From positions 88,057,501 through 88,121,500 of the forward strand of contig NC_088916.1 in NCBI RefSeq assembly GCF_963576675.1: DNA of 64,000 nt. Reading direction: 5' to 3'. This document shows positions 10,736 to 22,100 of the stretch, in pieces. The position numbers and the translations under genes are program-made. The stretch's first letter is position 1. Each line of letters starts with the position of its first letter. The notes beneath the pieces were generated by a model that was not told the origin of the DNA, did no database searches, and was given only the letters and a program-made list of their open reading frames with translations. The stretch is from Euphorbia lathyris. Its lineage: Eukaryota; Streptophyta; Magnoliopsida; Malpighiales; Euphorbiaceae.

Positions 10736-11715
10736 GTGGAATGCAATGAAACTAATTTTGTTCTAAATTAGTAAATGAATATGTTGTTCTAGACATGTGC
10801 ACCCAGTGATGTTCAATTTCCAATTCCAAATGATTATTTGGAGTTTCTCATATTTGGAGTTTGCCCTCAAATTCCATTATTAGCGAACTAAGAGTAGTTT
10901 AAGCTTCCCTATAACTTGGTCGCCAGATTAAAGAAAATTAGGGATAAGATATGTTTTTTTCCTGCCACGGGCTCCACTCTTTCTTCTAAAAACAATGGGA
11001 TACTGACAGCACCAAAGAAATCTTATTTTTAGATTTAGTTTCAGACAAATCAATCTACTCAATCTTATAATTAATAAATTTTAACAACTTTTTTAATTGC
11101 AATATCCTTTCAAAAACCGAGCACAAACATAGTATGCATATCATGTGATTTTATTTTGTTTAATCCATTATTTTTCTCAATTAAGTACTTATAAGCCTAA
11201 CTCCTTCCAAAGTCGTTGAAAAAAATAATGATTTTGTCCTTATCTTATAAAACAAGTTAATTTTGTCCATTCATAATTTTTTTGTGATTTTTATTTTGAT
11301 AATAGAAAATTTGATTTAATTTTATCATTTTCAAAATAATTTCGAATAAAACGTGTCCACGAAATTTATTAGAAAATGATAAAATTGAACCAATATTTTA
11401 CCGTAAGGATAAAAATTAAGACATTTTATAAAATGAGAGGGAGAATCCTAATAACCTGAAGATTAAAAGTGAGGTTTTCCTAAAAATAAATTTGATCCAA
11501 ATTAAAATCATATATGACTCGACAACACCACACCTAATCGATACTATCCCGATTAGGTTAATACGAGATTGATATCCAATTTTTTGGTTTGGACTACGGT
11601 TTAATCATTTCGACACTAATTCGAAATTGACACGACATGATCACAATACAAACTCAATAATTGCAACATGTGATATTTATGTTGTAAGTTTTTGTACATT
11701 TTTTTATTGGGATAA

Positions 11716-12248
11716 GGGTCAAATTTAACCATAACGCTTCAATCAAAGTGCATATTTAGCCCCTAACATATGAAGTGATGCAAATTAAATCCTAATTTTT
11801 TCAAGCAAGACCAATTTTAGCCAAGCGCTGTTGAAAATTTAAAAAGATTGGTTTACTGTTATTTAATTGTCACATCATATCTTGCAAATAAGTTTGTCAA
11901 TAAATCGAAGCAGTTTCATATATTTTTTAATTGTGGTTTATAATTATATTAATAACACTGTAATATTTTACACAATTTGATAAAAAAAGTTGTGATTAAT
12001 TTATATTTAGCAGATTTAGTTTTTATCATTTTAGCAGAATTTTACAATGTTTTTTTAGTAATAAACTAATAACCTAAAGTGGTAGTAAAATACTAATAAA
12101 ACATGTTTTTTCTAATTTTCGATAACGTAGGAATAAAATTGATCTTACTTGGAAATATTAAATTTGCACCATTTTGTACGTTAAGGTTAAATCAACACTA
12201 CACTTAAAAATATTAGGGTTAAATTAAAGACTAATATTTGGCCCAAAC
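11716..12248. mobile_element. MITE-like block with GGGATAAGGG end, fixed in the repeat unit
   Basis: It starts GGGATAAGGGTCAAATTTAACC and ends ...TTTAATCCC-like/TTTGGCCC, with internal inverted similarity (both ends read inward as blocks of 'AATTTAACC..AACG'). It resembles the Mutator-type MITEs at 30663 and 57245. No target duplication was seen here. It recurs at the equivalent place in every unit (about 35155, 39859 and 44391, and inverted at 22500-23050), so it inserted before the unit was amplified. Confidence 0.5.
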
Positions 12249-12505
12249 TCTTGCAGTGAGATACACCCTGTGTCACATGTAAAAAAATAAAATAAATTAT
12301 AGGTAAATACTTATGAACTTTTAAAAATTTAGAGAACAATTGAAGTTTTGAGGCTTTCGAATTTAATTATATAAAGATAGAAGTTATTAAATGCAATTGG
12401 ACAAAAATAGGAAGTTATTAAAGATAACTACACAAAAATAAAGGGTGTAATTTAGAACTTTAAAACTTTAGTGAGTAAGTGAGGTTTGAGAGTAAGGGAT
12501 GACAT

Positions 12506-12520
12506 CACCTATATAACTGG
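12506..12520 (+). promoter_or_regulatory. Putative TATA box of the unit transcript
   Basis: TATATAA at 12510-12516 lies in a 'CACCTATATAACTGG' context conserved in all units (35955, 40667 and 45192, and inverted at 22256). Downstream is a leader with a telo-box-like TTAGGGTTT, then the antisense TPS region. Transcription is inferred. Confidence 0.45.
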
Positions 12521-12705
12521 ACTTACACCTTTGCTCTTCTCAATGGCCGAATAGAAATTAGGGTTACCCAATGTTCATAGGTATCTCCTCTTTGAGATCT
12601 GAATAGCAGATAGCCCTTATATCTTCTCCAGAAAGTGGCGTAATCAAATCTATAGAAATCAATGGTTAGAATTAGGGTTTATCTTCTCTATCAAGTTAGC
12701 ATTCA

Positions 12706-12902
12706 ACAATGCTTTTAGGATCTGATCTCTAACTGCTCGTTCGTTGGGTAAATTTCCAAATCTGAATCAAGCTTAATTCGGTAGAAACCCTTCCTCAAGA
12801 AAGAAGGGAGGAGCATCAAGTGATGGTTATGAACCCTACAAAATCATCTTCCTGATTAATAACCTCCATAACTTTATCTGCTAAAATATTATTAGCAAAA
12901 AA
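12706..12902 (-). pseudogene. Antisense TPS fragment (unit copy 2)
   Basis: Same blocks as in copy 1 ('NNILADKVMEVI', 'LMLLPSFL', 'RDQILKAL') on the minus strand, broken by frameshifts. About 97% similar by eye to copy 1. Confidence 0.72.
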
Positions 12903-13432
12903 GGGTTGTGTTTGTTTACAGGTGAATTGAGCAATTGTAACTTCTTTATGTGTTTTTGTTTTTTGTTGCTCACCAATCCATATGTATTTTGATCATGTCT
13001 TTTTTTTTTGCAGGAAACTATCTTGCTTAACAAATCAAATTACTGCGTACAATTGTTTATGGTGAATCTTTGCACTTTTCTTTGTTGGGTTTTATGTTTT
13101 AATGGCAATTCTGACGATATAATGAGTTTTGCTTATGAGTGGCTTACATAAGCTGTCTCATTGGTTCTATGATGATATGATTATTTGAAACCCTACAAGT
13201 TTGTCTTAAACTTGATATGCTAATTTTTTTTATTAGATGTTTCTCTCTGGTGTGTTTGTTTATGAGTGCATTATATAACCTATCTAATGTGTTAGGGTGA
13301 TATGATTACTTGAAATTGAAACCACAAGTTTGTTTATGCTTCTTTTGTTATGATATGTTTTTTGACACAAATCAAGCTTGTTTGTTATTTCTTATGATGA
13401 AACTATGCTTGTGACACTTGATCTGAATGTGA

Positions 13433-13630
13433 GAAAATGGCTTTGTTTTGAAGAAAATGAATTTGATTGGTGGGGGTGTATTTGTTATTAGGGACTTTGC
13501 TCTTAAGAGCTCTTTTCCTATTTCACATGGAAAACTTACCAATAGTTGTAAGAGTATATATAGAGTTGGGTCTCACAAGCCTTTAAATTTTGTTTAGTAG
13601 GTTTTGGCAAATACACCACATGCATGCATT
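13433..13630 (+). mobile_element. LTR fragment related to the solo LTR at 24378
   Basis: It shares with the solo LTR the order 'AAATGGCTTTG', 'ACTTTGCTCT.AAGAGC', 'CACATGG.AAACTTA', 'TATATATAGAGTTGG' and 'AGCAAATA.ACCAC'. It lacks the ends, so only the LTR middle is left. Segment B has the same piece at about 47868-48060. Confidence 0.6.
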
Positions 13631-14339
13631 GCAATTTTAGGAGTAACAATTTTTAGCTTAATAAAGCATTAGCAATTGTTCATTTTAGTTTGGCAATGAT
13701 CAGGAAGTTGTTGGTGTCTGATTTCTGAAATGGTATTATTATTTTTCTTCAATTCAGTTGCCTACTTTTAGGCAGATTGATTCAACTCATGCACTTTTTA
13801 TGCTTCTTCTTTATTCTTGTTTGATATTTTCTGGTAATAATTCATTGCATTTGTAATGACTATATTATATGTTTGTTTAATTGTTTGATCATCACCAATA
13901 AATTATCTACCAATAAAATTATGAGACGATTTTACTCTCTTATTCTTGTTTGATTGCCTTTAAGCTCCCCCGAACTTTCAAAAGTTCTAAATGGTCTCTT
14001 ATTCTTGTTTGATTGCATTCAATAACCCCTTATTTCTGAATAGAATCTTTTGGATGTAGAAAGTTAGATACATGCTCGGCCACATGTAAAAAAAAAACTT
14101 CAAATATATAAATAATTATGAACTCTTGTGATTTCATGGGGATAGTTGAAGTTTTGAGATTATACAATTGGACAAATATAAAGGTTATTGAATGGCATTG
14201 GATAAGAATATAATGTTATTGAATGTAATTAGATAAGAATAGAGAGTAATTTAGCACTTTTAAAAATTTAGAGGGTTGTTGGAATGTATGAAACTTATTA
14301 TTTGATACTGATTAAATATCTCACACAAATGGTCTCGCC

Positions 14340-14346
14340 TATATAA
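14340..14346 (+). promoter_or_regulatory. Putative TATA box in segment A
   Basis: TATATAA in the context 'CGCCTATATAACTTTAC', followed by a CT-rich leader and then an antisense TPS fragment. The segment B counterpart is at 48741-48747. This mirrors the unit promoters, although the flanking sequence differs. Inferred only. Confidence 0.4.
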
Positions 14347-14493
14347 CTTTACTTACTTCACAACTTTGGTTTTCTCCGTCCCTCTCTTCTCTTCTCTGTA
14401 AATGTGTGTGCATTCTAATGATACCTCCCCCGATAGATCTCAAATCTGGAAAGTTGTTGTGATCTCAAATCTATGAAAACCAATTAAATGAGC

Positions 14494-14760
14494 ATTCAAC
14501 AATGCCTTCAGAATCTCATCAAGTGATGGTCATGAACCCTGCAAAATCATCTTGACTATTAATAAACTCCATGACTTTATCTGCTAAAATATTATTAGCA
14601 CAAAGCACTATATTTGAATTGGCCAATTCCAAGTTATTTTTGACTTTTTGTTGGCATTTACTATTTGTTGCTCATTGGATTTTGATTCTATAATGAATTA
14701 TTTTTTTTTGCAGGAAATATTTTGTTTCCCAGCAACTTGTTAAAAGCTATTGAATTTTAG
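14494..14760 (-). pseudogene. Antisense TPS fragment in segment A
   Basis: Minus strand: 'FNSF', 'KLLGKQNIS' (from FDKLLGQAYVS), a ~115-base intron-like gap, 'NNILADKVMEFINSQDDF', then 'HHLM' joined directly to 'EILKAL'. About 40 codons between HDYHLM and DEIL are deleted compared with TPS. Segment B has the same fragment near 48900-49165, and an inverted copy at 30090-30350 keeps 'DEILKALLNADLIG', which confirms the family. Confidence 0.72.
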
Positions 14761-15276
14761 AAGCATAATTCTTTCTGGTAAATCTTTGGACTTTTCACCT
14801 GTTGAATTTTAGGGTTCAATGAGAATTGTGAAGATTATACACCTAATCTATGCTATTGGGAAATATGCTTATCTAATATTAGTTGAATGCTAGGAACAAC
14901 ATCACTATATTCCATGAATTACTGGTAATGAGGTTTGGGGCTTACTAATTGTTTTCTAACTGTCAAAAAAGATTCTCTGTAATTATAAATATAATCATAA
15001 TTTTTGTGGAATAGTAATAGTCTTCCAATTCAATTGAATTTCTAGTTTGAAAACTTTATTTGTTTATAACCAATTATAATTCAATTTAATTAATTGTCAT
15101 AGTAAAATTCAATTAATTATTTTGTAAGTGTAAAAAGAAGACTATAATTAAAATGCATAGTCTGTTGGTTCTGGCTGGTCAGGAAGAGATTCACATAGGG
15201 ACTAATGTTATTTGGAAATTACTTTCTATATGAGCTAGCAGGCGGGCTTTCCAGTGGTAGTTCGGAGAGTCTTATA

Positions 15277-15538
15277 CTCCATCGTTCCACAATACATGTC
15301 TTTCTAGAGAATTTTTTTTTTGTTCCACAATACATGATATTTTGCTTCAATTTATGCACATTAATTTGCTTTGACCAAATATACCTCTATTTTAGTTGAC
15401 TTTTTGCCTTGGGAATAGATAAAGTTACTAGTAGATGCAATTAATATAAGGGTAACAAAGTCTTTCACTTAAAATTAATTGCATTTCTTAATTAGTGTGC
15501 ATTAACCTTAACAGGCATGTATTTTGGAACAGAGGGAG
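15277..15538. mobile_element. Stowaway-type MITE (262 bp)
   Basis: Terminal inverted repeats CTCCATCGTTCCACAATACA and its near complement ending TGGAACAGAGGGAG, flanked by TA on both sides (15275-15276 and 15539-15540). The inverted paralogue near 29935 has the empty site with a single TA. That proves the boundaries. Non-coding; a Tc1/mariner-related transposase in trans is the known mobilising activity. Confidence 0.88.
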
Positions 15539-15639
15539 TACTTGTCATAGAAGCTTCACAAACTCCTTTTATTAGTTCAGGGATGCAAAATCACCAGATA
15601 GTCACAAGTCTTCGAAATAGGTACATTGGAAGTATCAAT

Positions 15640-16440
15640 CCATGAAAAACAATAATATAAAGAAGTGATTATAGTTCATGTTCGGATGTGAAAACCACTG
15701 GTACCAAAGAAAATGACACTTTCTTAATGCATATTTATAAATAGGAAACATCTAACAGATAAATACCTATAACTTGAAAAAGCATGTGAGAGTTTTTCTG
15801 GAGGTAGTCAAAGGGTCAGATTTGAATCTTACAATACTTCCTACTATCTTTTCTTCAAATTTTCTGAATCCTCAGAAGCTCCTGAACTAAACTCTTTTTC
15901 AAATAGATAAGTTTAATATTATCAGGAATAATGGCAGAGTGATAGCAAATTCAATTTTGACTGTTGTTCGCTGTTTGAAATTAATTGCATTAGTGTTAAT
16001 GAATATCTCCTTGCCTTTGTTCTTTATTTGTTCAGAAAACTAGCAACAAATAAAGAACAAAGGCAAGAAGATACCCATTAACACTAATGCAATTAATTTC
16101 AAACAGCGAACAACAGCCAAAATTGAATTTGCTACCAATCTGCCATATTCTTGATAATATTAAACTTATCTGTTTGAAAAAGAGTTTAGTTCAGGAGCTT
16201 CTCCGGGATTCATAAACATTTGAAGAAAAGATAGTAGGAAGTACTGTAAGAGTCAAATCTGACCCTTATGACTACCTCCAGAAAAACTCTCACATGCTTG
16301 TTCAAGTTATAGTTTTTTTTATTTGCCAGCTGTTTACTATTTATAAATATGCATTAAGAAAGTGTCATTTTTCTTTGGTACTAGTGGTTTTCACATCCGA
16401 ACCTGAACTATAATCACTTCTTTATATTATTGTTTTTCCT
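15640..16440. repeat. Large foldback, arms about 393 bp
   Basis: Arms 15640-16032 and 16045-16440 are near-perfect reverse complements around a 12-base spacer. They join directly onto the coiled-coil gene fragment at 16441. The ends are not obvious transposon termini. Segment B carries the same structure (50043-50435 / 50448-50784), with the right arm partly replaced. Confidence 0.88.
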
Positions 16441-16950
16441 GGACGTTGGGATAATAATTTGAAGTCAACATCCGAATTCCATATGTATATGGAGCAAATG
16501 CAACAAGTCTTGGAAAAAGCTGGGATGTCCTATCATGCAAAAGAGCAGGCTTATCAAAACTCGAGTATCCAACAACAAATGTTTCTTAGCGAGTTCGATC
16601 ATCAGAATAACATGGTTTATAATTTGCACAAGGCGAAGATGGAGGAGCAACAAAGAAGACATATGGAGACTTCTAGGCTCAAACACGAACTATACATGAC
16701 GAGAAATCTCTTAGATGGCTATGAAAAAGCTTTGAATGAGACAACTAAAGAATTCACCGAGTATAGAAAGAAATGCCCTTTGCATGAAGAACCAATTTAC
16801 ATGGATACAGGGTCTGGTGGTCCTGTTTTGAGCACGAGTGAACCGGAGAAGTTGCCTTTTAAAGAAGAGATGACACAATGTCACAATGTGCTCCAGCTGA
16901 AGAACAAGATATGACAGAATGTACCGAAAAACAAGTTACTGAACAATCTA
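16441..16950 (+). pseudogene. Coiled-coil plant protein exon fragment (function unknown)
   Basis: The reading frame begins within 'RWDNNLKSTSEFHMYMEQ' with no ATG at its left edge, so it looks like an exon whose 5' neighbour was replaced by the foldback. The ~150 codons are rich in Gln, Glu and Met ('QQVLEKAGMSYHAKEQAY', 'KMEEQQRRHMETSRLKHEL', 'LLDGYEKAL'), predicting a long helical coiled coil, then 'RKKCPLHEEPIY' and 'GGPVLS'. I recall similar uncharacterised plant proteins but cannot name one. A perfect 8-bp direct repeat CACAATGT twice at 16874-16889 shifts the frame. The original frame continues as '..DMTEC..KQVTEQSI' to a TAA near 16953, and the inverted paralogue at 29525-29715 lacks the 8-bp insertion. 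Confidence 0.6.
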
Positions 16951-16953
16951 TTT

Positions 16954-19060
16954 AACTGATACAACTTTATGTTTTAAGTGAAATTTGCTGGAAATTTCTT
17001 AACTTTGTTTTAAACATTGTTGCTATGCTAATTTTTGTTTCTATCATAATTAGTTTGTCTATGATAAAACTATGCATGCGATTCTTGAAAGGTAACTTGA
17101 TTTGTAACTATATGAGATGTTTTTAATTTAAATTCTTTGATCCATCACTGATAAAGAGAGTCAATTAAATTCCATTTGACATCTTAATGTATTTCCAACG
17201 TTTCCAAGGAAAGAGAGTGAATTTATAGATGAGCATTTCTGAAATTGCATTCTTTTAAGGGCATATATGAAGATTCACTGAAGGGAACACTATCTGTTTG
17301 CATAACGGTACCAATATATTTTTTACTAGGAAGAACCATCATATCTTTAACTGTACATGGAGCACTGTTTGTATATGTGTGTTTGTATAACTATATACTT
17401 ATTTACCCTATGAGTACAAAAGCAATCCAATATATTAGCTAATATCTATTAGCTACCAGCAACATTGTAAAAATAACTGAACAAGTATAGTATTCTAATG
17501 GAATCTAATGTATTATTCCTATGGTCGCATGGCATTTGTGCATACACATTGTTTCAGCTTAATACATTTGTTTCCTCTTTATTTGGCTCAAAACCTTAAC
17601 TGCTCCCACATTTGTTGCCTCTTTATTTGTTGCCCTTTGCCTCAATTTTTAAAAGTTCCTAATGACCCACATTCATATCTAATTTCATCCAATACCCTCT
17701 ATTATTGTTAGAGAAGTAACTAAAAACATTAGTACAATTTTTTGTTGTATAAATGAGAAAGTTGAGTTACAAGATTATATGTTTATATTATTATAACTTT
17801 AACCCAAACATTTTAAGAAAAATGCACATATAGTCTTTCCAAGTAAGATCAATTTTAGCTCTACCTTACTGAAAATTAGAAAAAACTGAATTAACTAATA
17901 TTTGTCAATCACTTAAAATCTTCCAAATATCATCTAATGCAATGATATAAACCTTTTCCTAAAAAAATGAAAAATACCGTGTAACTTTAAAATTTGGGAA
18001 AAAAGAAAAAAATAATCATAAAACATAACAATATTATTATCTAAAATTTGCCATGACCTTTTTAGATGTAAAATTGCTAATTAAAATTTATATTCGATGT
18101 TAATTTTTATTTATTTTTAACAGATAATACAACTAATCAATAAAATATTATTCATATATGAAAAAATTATTATATATGCACCTATTTTTTGGCGCACCTA
18201 GGCGGCCGCTCTATTCCTAAAGGCAGAGCTGGCGCTGCTTATATCTCAATAGAATCTTCGGGATGTAGAAAGTGAAAGACACTTTGCCACATGTAAAAAA
18301 AAACGCAAAATATATAAATACCAGGGTAAATAATTATAAGGTTTTTATGTATTTACTTAACACGCTAGTAAATCCATCATATTATTATAAGTTCCCTAAG
18401 TTTTATCTTAATCAATTCTTTAGTCTTTACATTTGTTTTTGTAAATGAAAGTCTAAAATTGCCTCTAGTTATATACATAAAAAAATTTATCTTTTAGTTT
18501 CAAATTTAATCTAATTAATTTTAAAGAAGTTTTGGAACTACATATACACCAAAATTAATATACTTGAAAAAATGTATTATTAATTTTTTCAAATTGTAAT
18601 TATTTTTTAATATAATATCTTTAAACCAATATTAAATATTATTATAAATTTTTTAACATCATATTTTTTTTTCTTCATTCATAAAATTTATTTATGTGTT
18701 TTTGTTTTTTTTTGTTGCTAACAAACCCACATGGATTTTGATTTTGTCTTAAATTTTTTTGTAGGCACCTATTTTTCTTAACCAATCCAGTTAGCCTTAT
18801 GGTAAATCTTTGCACTTTTGCTTTGTTGGGTTTTATGTTTTAATGGAAATTCTGAAAACACTGTAATGATTCTTCAAAAACTAGCATATTACGTTGTCCT
18901 AAGAACTGAATAAATAGAAACAACCTTCAAATTCAGAGATAACCATGGATTAGACAAGATGATTATAACGTGGGCAATATTGATACATTAACTCTAAACT
19001 GAAGTACAACCAAAGCCTGTAATCTCAACTACTTGGATTATTTATACCTTTGTTCATTCT
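16954..19060. other. AT-rich non-coding region with repeat fragments
   Basis: 16954-17830 belongs to segment A. 17790-17900 resembles part of the MITE-like block of the units. 18640-18870 is a small relative of the intron-like part of the TPS unit, with a T-rich tract and TAGG acceptor-like end. A GC-rich island at 18190-18235 (with GGCGGCCGC) stands out from the background. No gene seen. Confidence 0.5.
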
Positions 19061-19062
19061 AA

Positions 19063-19200
19063 GTGTCTTTATTATTTTGGCAACCTCATCAACATTTGCA
19101 CATCTTACATTCCAAATATAGTGAATCCATTGTATTTGGTGTTTTTTCTCTTTACCTTCCATTTGATTCTGCCTCTTTTTCCAATGTAGTGCAGTCCCTT
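19063..19200 (-). pseudogene. DEMETER/ROS1-like DNA glycosylase fragment, second copy
   Basis: Minus strand: 'LEKEAESNGR', stop, 'REKTPNTMDSL', then in another frame 'RCANVDEVAKII'. This is the conserved pre-glycosylase block of plant 5-methylcytosine DNA glycosylases, more complete than the copy at 7148-7448 because the 'PNTMDS' segment is kept. Stops and frameshifts exclude function. It sits directly downstream (minus strand) of exon pieces of another gene. Confidence 0.7.
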
Positions 19201-19203
19201 CAT

Positions 19204-19840
19204 CTAGCTGTTGCTACTACTGCTTTGAATTACTCTGTTGCTGCTGCTGATGTAAAAATTACTCATGGAGGTGTTCTTTCGCCCAATATGACAGAGAAAT
19301 CTATCCAGGATCATTTTTCCAAACAATGGTTGTTCATTTTCTGGCATATTTTTTTTGCATCTTAACATCAACAACACCCACACCAATTAACTCAATGAAA
19401 AGAGTTGTAACTTCCTTCGTCACTGGAAAACCTCTTGAAAACGCCACGAACATAGTACGGTCATCTTCAGGGACGTTTTTGCAAGGATCCCAGTCCCATA
19501 ATTCACGTGCACCCAAGTCAAAATCCACAGCGTTTGGGACAATGCTCATACTCCCGAACACTCGATGAGGAAAACTGGGAATTACTAGCGCTTCGCTTGA
19601 GCTTGACGATCCTAGAACATGTCGCAATATGTCAGTGAAAATTTTTTATGGCGGAACATTTGTAAAGAAACTTCTTTCTCCACTATCCTAGCAGTGAGAG
19701 AGATTTCTGCTGACATTTCTAAAGGTAATGTGTTTGCATCAAGACTTTTCAGACATAAAACAGCCTCATCTGCAATGGCATTGAGCAAAATATCCTAGAG
19801 GGGGACGGGGTTCATAACAATACCCAAGAGTGTTCTAGAT
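19204..19840 (-). pseudogene. Exon fragments of an unrecognised plant gene, possibly an RRM-like fold
   Basis: Two coding-like blocks are seen on the minus strand. The upstream one (~19680-19840) reads 'GIVMNPVPL', 'ILLNAIADEAVLCLKSLD' and 'EISLTARIVEKEVSLQMF'. The next (~19230-19627) reads 'VPNAVDFDLGARELWDWD', 'VPEDDRTMFVAFSRGFPVTK', 'EQPLFGKMILD'. The 'MFVAFSRGFP.TKE' pattern with 'EQPLFGKMIL' resembles an alpha-beta plait nucleotide-binding fold, but I cannot name the gene. Intron-like DNA separates the blocks. There is no start, and the 3' side is replaced by the DNA glycosylase piece. Confidence 0.45.
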
Positions 19841-20289
19841 ATTAAGTACTCTGTTGCTGCTGCTTCTCTAAACAAATTGATCAATATTAATTTTTAGGTA
19901 CAGCACCATGGTTTTGTAGGATCAATCAACCAAAAATGCATCTAAACAACACAAGATCTCTAGAATGATTTCCTTTAAATAATGCATATTTAAAGAAGAA
20001 ATTAGTAATTTAAACATAAACTTACTTGCAGTCTCATATCATCCTCGCTGTTAGAAGAGATTGTTTTCGCCGGCAACATTCAGCAATCACTGATAAAATA
20101 TCCTTTTTTTGTTCTTGAGAAAGCCTGAAAGATCTTTGCTGTTCTCATGTTTCTTCACCATTGTTTTTCCTGCACATAGTTAAGGTTTTTCAGATTTTTG
20201 TGAATATTTTCCGTTCTTAACAACCCTAGCTATCTATAAAATAATGATTCTTATTACCTCTTTGATGTTGATTTCGATTTGATTTTATT

Positions 20290-20690
20290 TGTTGCCTGCC
20301 AGATCTGTTGAGCAGCTTTTTGTGGAACGTAAACCCTAATCCACAGCACATAAGATTGGAGATATCAATGTCTAATGCACAACCACATTTACAATATGCA
20401 TTTATGTAGGTCAGGCTATTTGTATGGGATATTGAATTCATATCAAATAATAGGCATCATACATAAAACAACCCCTACATTTTTTAAGTTCTAAATTACC
20501 CTCTATTCTAATCTAATTACATTAAATAACCTTATAATCTTATACAATTACATTCAATAATCCATATTATTGTTCAATTGTATTTAATAATCTCAAAAAT
20601 CTCATGAACTTTCAAAAGTTCATAATTATTTATATATTTGGCGTGTCTTTCACTTTCTACACCCAAAATATTATCTAAAAAATTCTAACA
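20290..20690 (-). repeat. Inverted fragment of the segment A promoter region
   Basis: Reverse complement similarity to 14220-14460 (leader, 'AAACCCTAATC', and the 'AATTACATTCAATAA' repeats). It is joined at about 20690 to the inverted TPS unit. Non-coding. Confidence 0.5.
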
Positions 20691-21959
20691 AGAATTCCTT
20701 TCTCTTTCTTTGATGAATCACTAATTATTGTGTATAAGTTTTCCTTAATCGGAATTAATTAAGTATCTAAAAAGCCAGTCAATGTAAGAATTGAATTCCT
20801 AATATGGCTCAAATCATCCTTCCATTTCCGGTACAAACGGAGACATTTTTCTTTTCTAGCAAGTTACATTTTTATATACTCTGTTGAACTCTTCTTCCGT
20901 AGATTTTCCGCATTCCGTTTCCGTGCAACATAGCACATATATATTCCTCAAAAATGCTAATCTCTAAATTCAATCTCTTTACTTGGAAACAATGGAAATA
21001 GATTAAGATCTTCAATGGAATTAAATTCATTCGGTGTTGATCAAACAATTAAAAAAGCTGATAATATAGTCATTACAAATGCAATGAATGATATCGGTTG
21101 AATCAATCCGCCTAAAAGTAGGCAACTGAATTGAAGCAAAACAATAATACCAATTGAGAAAATCAGGCACCAACAATTTCCTAATCATTTGTTACAAACA
21201 ACAAATTAGTATTTTGAGAGAAACATCTAGCATTGTCAAACTAAAATGAACAATAGCTAATGCTTTACTAAATGAACAAACACAGATTTGGACTCTGCAA
21301 TTTTCTCCATTGCAAATTAAGCTAAAAATAGTTACTCCCAAAGCCACAATCTCAACTAGTTGAAAATGCAGGAAATTACAGCAAAAATAATTGTCTGCTG
21401 AAATTTACATAATATTCAGATCAAGCATTAGCAGCATAGTTTCATCATAGCAAATAACAAACAATCTTGATTTGTATAAAAAAACTTATCATAACACCAG
21501 AAGCATAAACAAACTTGCGGTTTCAATTTCAAGTAATCATATCATCCTCACACATTAGATAGGTTATATAAACAAACACACTAGAGAGCAACATCTAACA
21601 AAAATGAGCATATCAAGTTTAAAACAAACTTATAGAACACATCAGACAACTTATGTAAGGCACTCACAAACAAACAAATTTGACAATAAATCTATTGAAA
21701 TCACAATTACAATCCTAAAATTCTCACCTTTTGGCATAATCATTTTTTAAAAACCACTATAGAAAACAAGTAATTAAAGAAAAATTAATAATGATAGATC
21801 ATTTGTAAACACATATAACAAGCTAGAGTAGTTGAAAAACTCATTATATCTTCAGAATTGCTATTAAAACATGAAACCCAACAAAGAAAAACGCAGGAAT
21901 TTGATTTGTTAATAGTTTCCTGCAAAAAAAAATTATTAAGATAGGATCAAAATACTGAC

Positions 21960-22100
21960 CATCACTTGATGCTCCTCCCTTCTTTCTTGAGGAAGGGTTT
22001 TTATAGAATTAAGCTTGATTCTCTTTGGAAATTTACTCGAGGACAGAGCAGTTAGAGATCAGATCCTAAAAGCATTGATGAATGCTAACTTTCTAGAAAA
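21960..22100 (+). pseudogene. TPS fragment inside inverted unit I1
   Basis: Because the unit is inverted, its antisense TPS block reads on the plus strand here: 'LMLLPSFLEEGF'-like residues, then 'RDQILKAL'. The upstream 'NNILADKVMEV' part is deleted. Broken and short. Confidence 0.6.

Larger units (their letters stand above)
8160..12500 (+). repeat. TPS repeat unit, copy 1
   Basis: Orthologous in structure to the array at 34777-47490. From left to right it has two telo-box-like TTAGGGTTT motifs (8186 and about 60 bases later), an antisense TPS fragment, an intron-like segment with a T-rich tract ending in GCAG, about 1.9 kb of spacer, a sense TPS fragment (10330-10735), and a 3' tail (10736-12500). 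The tail contains a GGGATAAGGG-type MITE-like block. The upstream promoter block seen in other copies is missing at its left edge. The landmark 'AGAAGGGAGGAGCATC' lies near 8377 here, and near 12800, 36280, 40990 and 45520 in the other direct copies. Confidence 0.85.
12501..13130 (+). repeat. TPS repeat unit, copy 2 (truncated) with promoter and antisense TPS
   Basis: It contains a TATA box, telo-box motifs, an antisense TPS fragment (12706-12902) and the intron-like segment ending in GCAG at about 13013. It then passes into segment A, which is a shortened relative of the same unit. The sense TPS piece is not present in this copy. Confidence 0.75.
13130..17830 (+). repeat. Segmental duplication, copy A
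   Basis: Nearly identical to 47490-51230 plus 62873-64000 (segment B) with only scattered substitutions and short indels. It contains an LTR-derived insert (13433-13630), a second promoter and antisense TPS fragment (14340-14760), a Stowaway MITE, a large foldback and a coiled-coil gene fragment. Segment B differs by carrying a CACTA element, so the duplication came first. Confidence 0.9.

Noticed and set aside
15205..15399. 64-codon frame over the left half of the Stowaway MITE
   Set aside because: Runs across the transposon boundary and has no similarity; chance open frame.
17245..17442. 65-codon frame repeated at 63324-63521
   Set aside because: Present twice only because segments A and B are duplicates; hydrophobic peptide without motif, and the sequence is also inverted and broken near 28600.
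18195..18215. NotI/AvrII-like GGCGGCCGC patch that could suggest vector sequence
   Set aside because: No polylinker, vector backbone or antibiotic gene nearby; GC-rich CCTAGGCGG patches occur in plant repeats.
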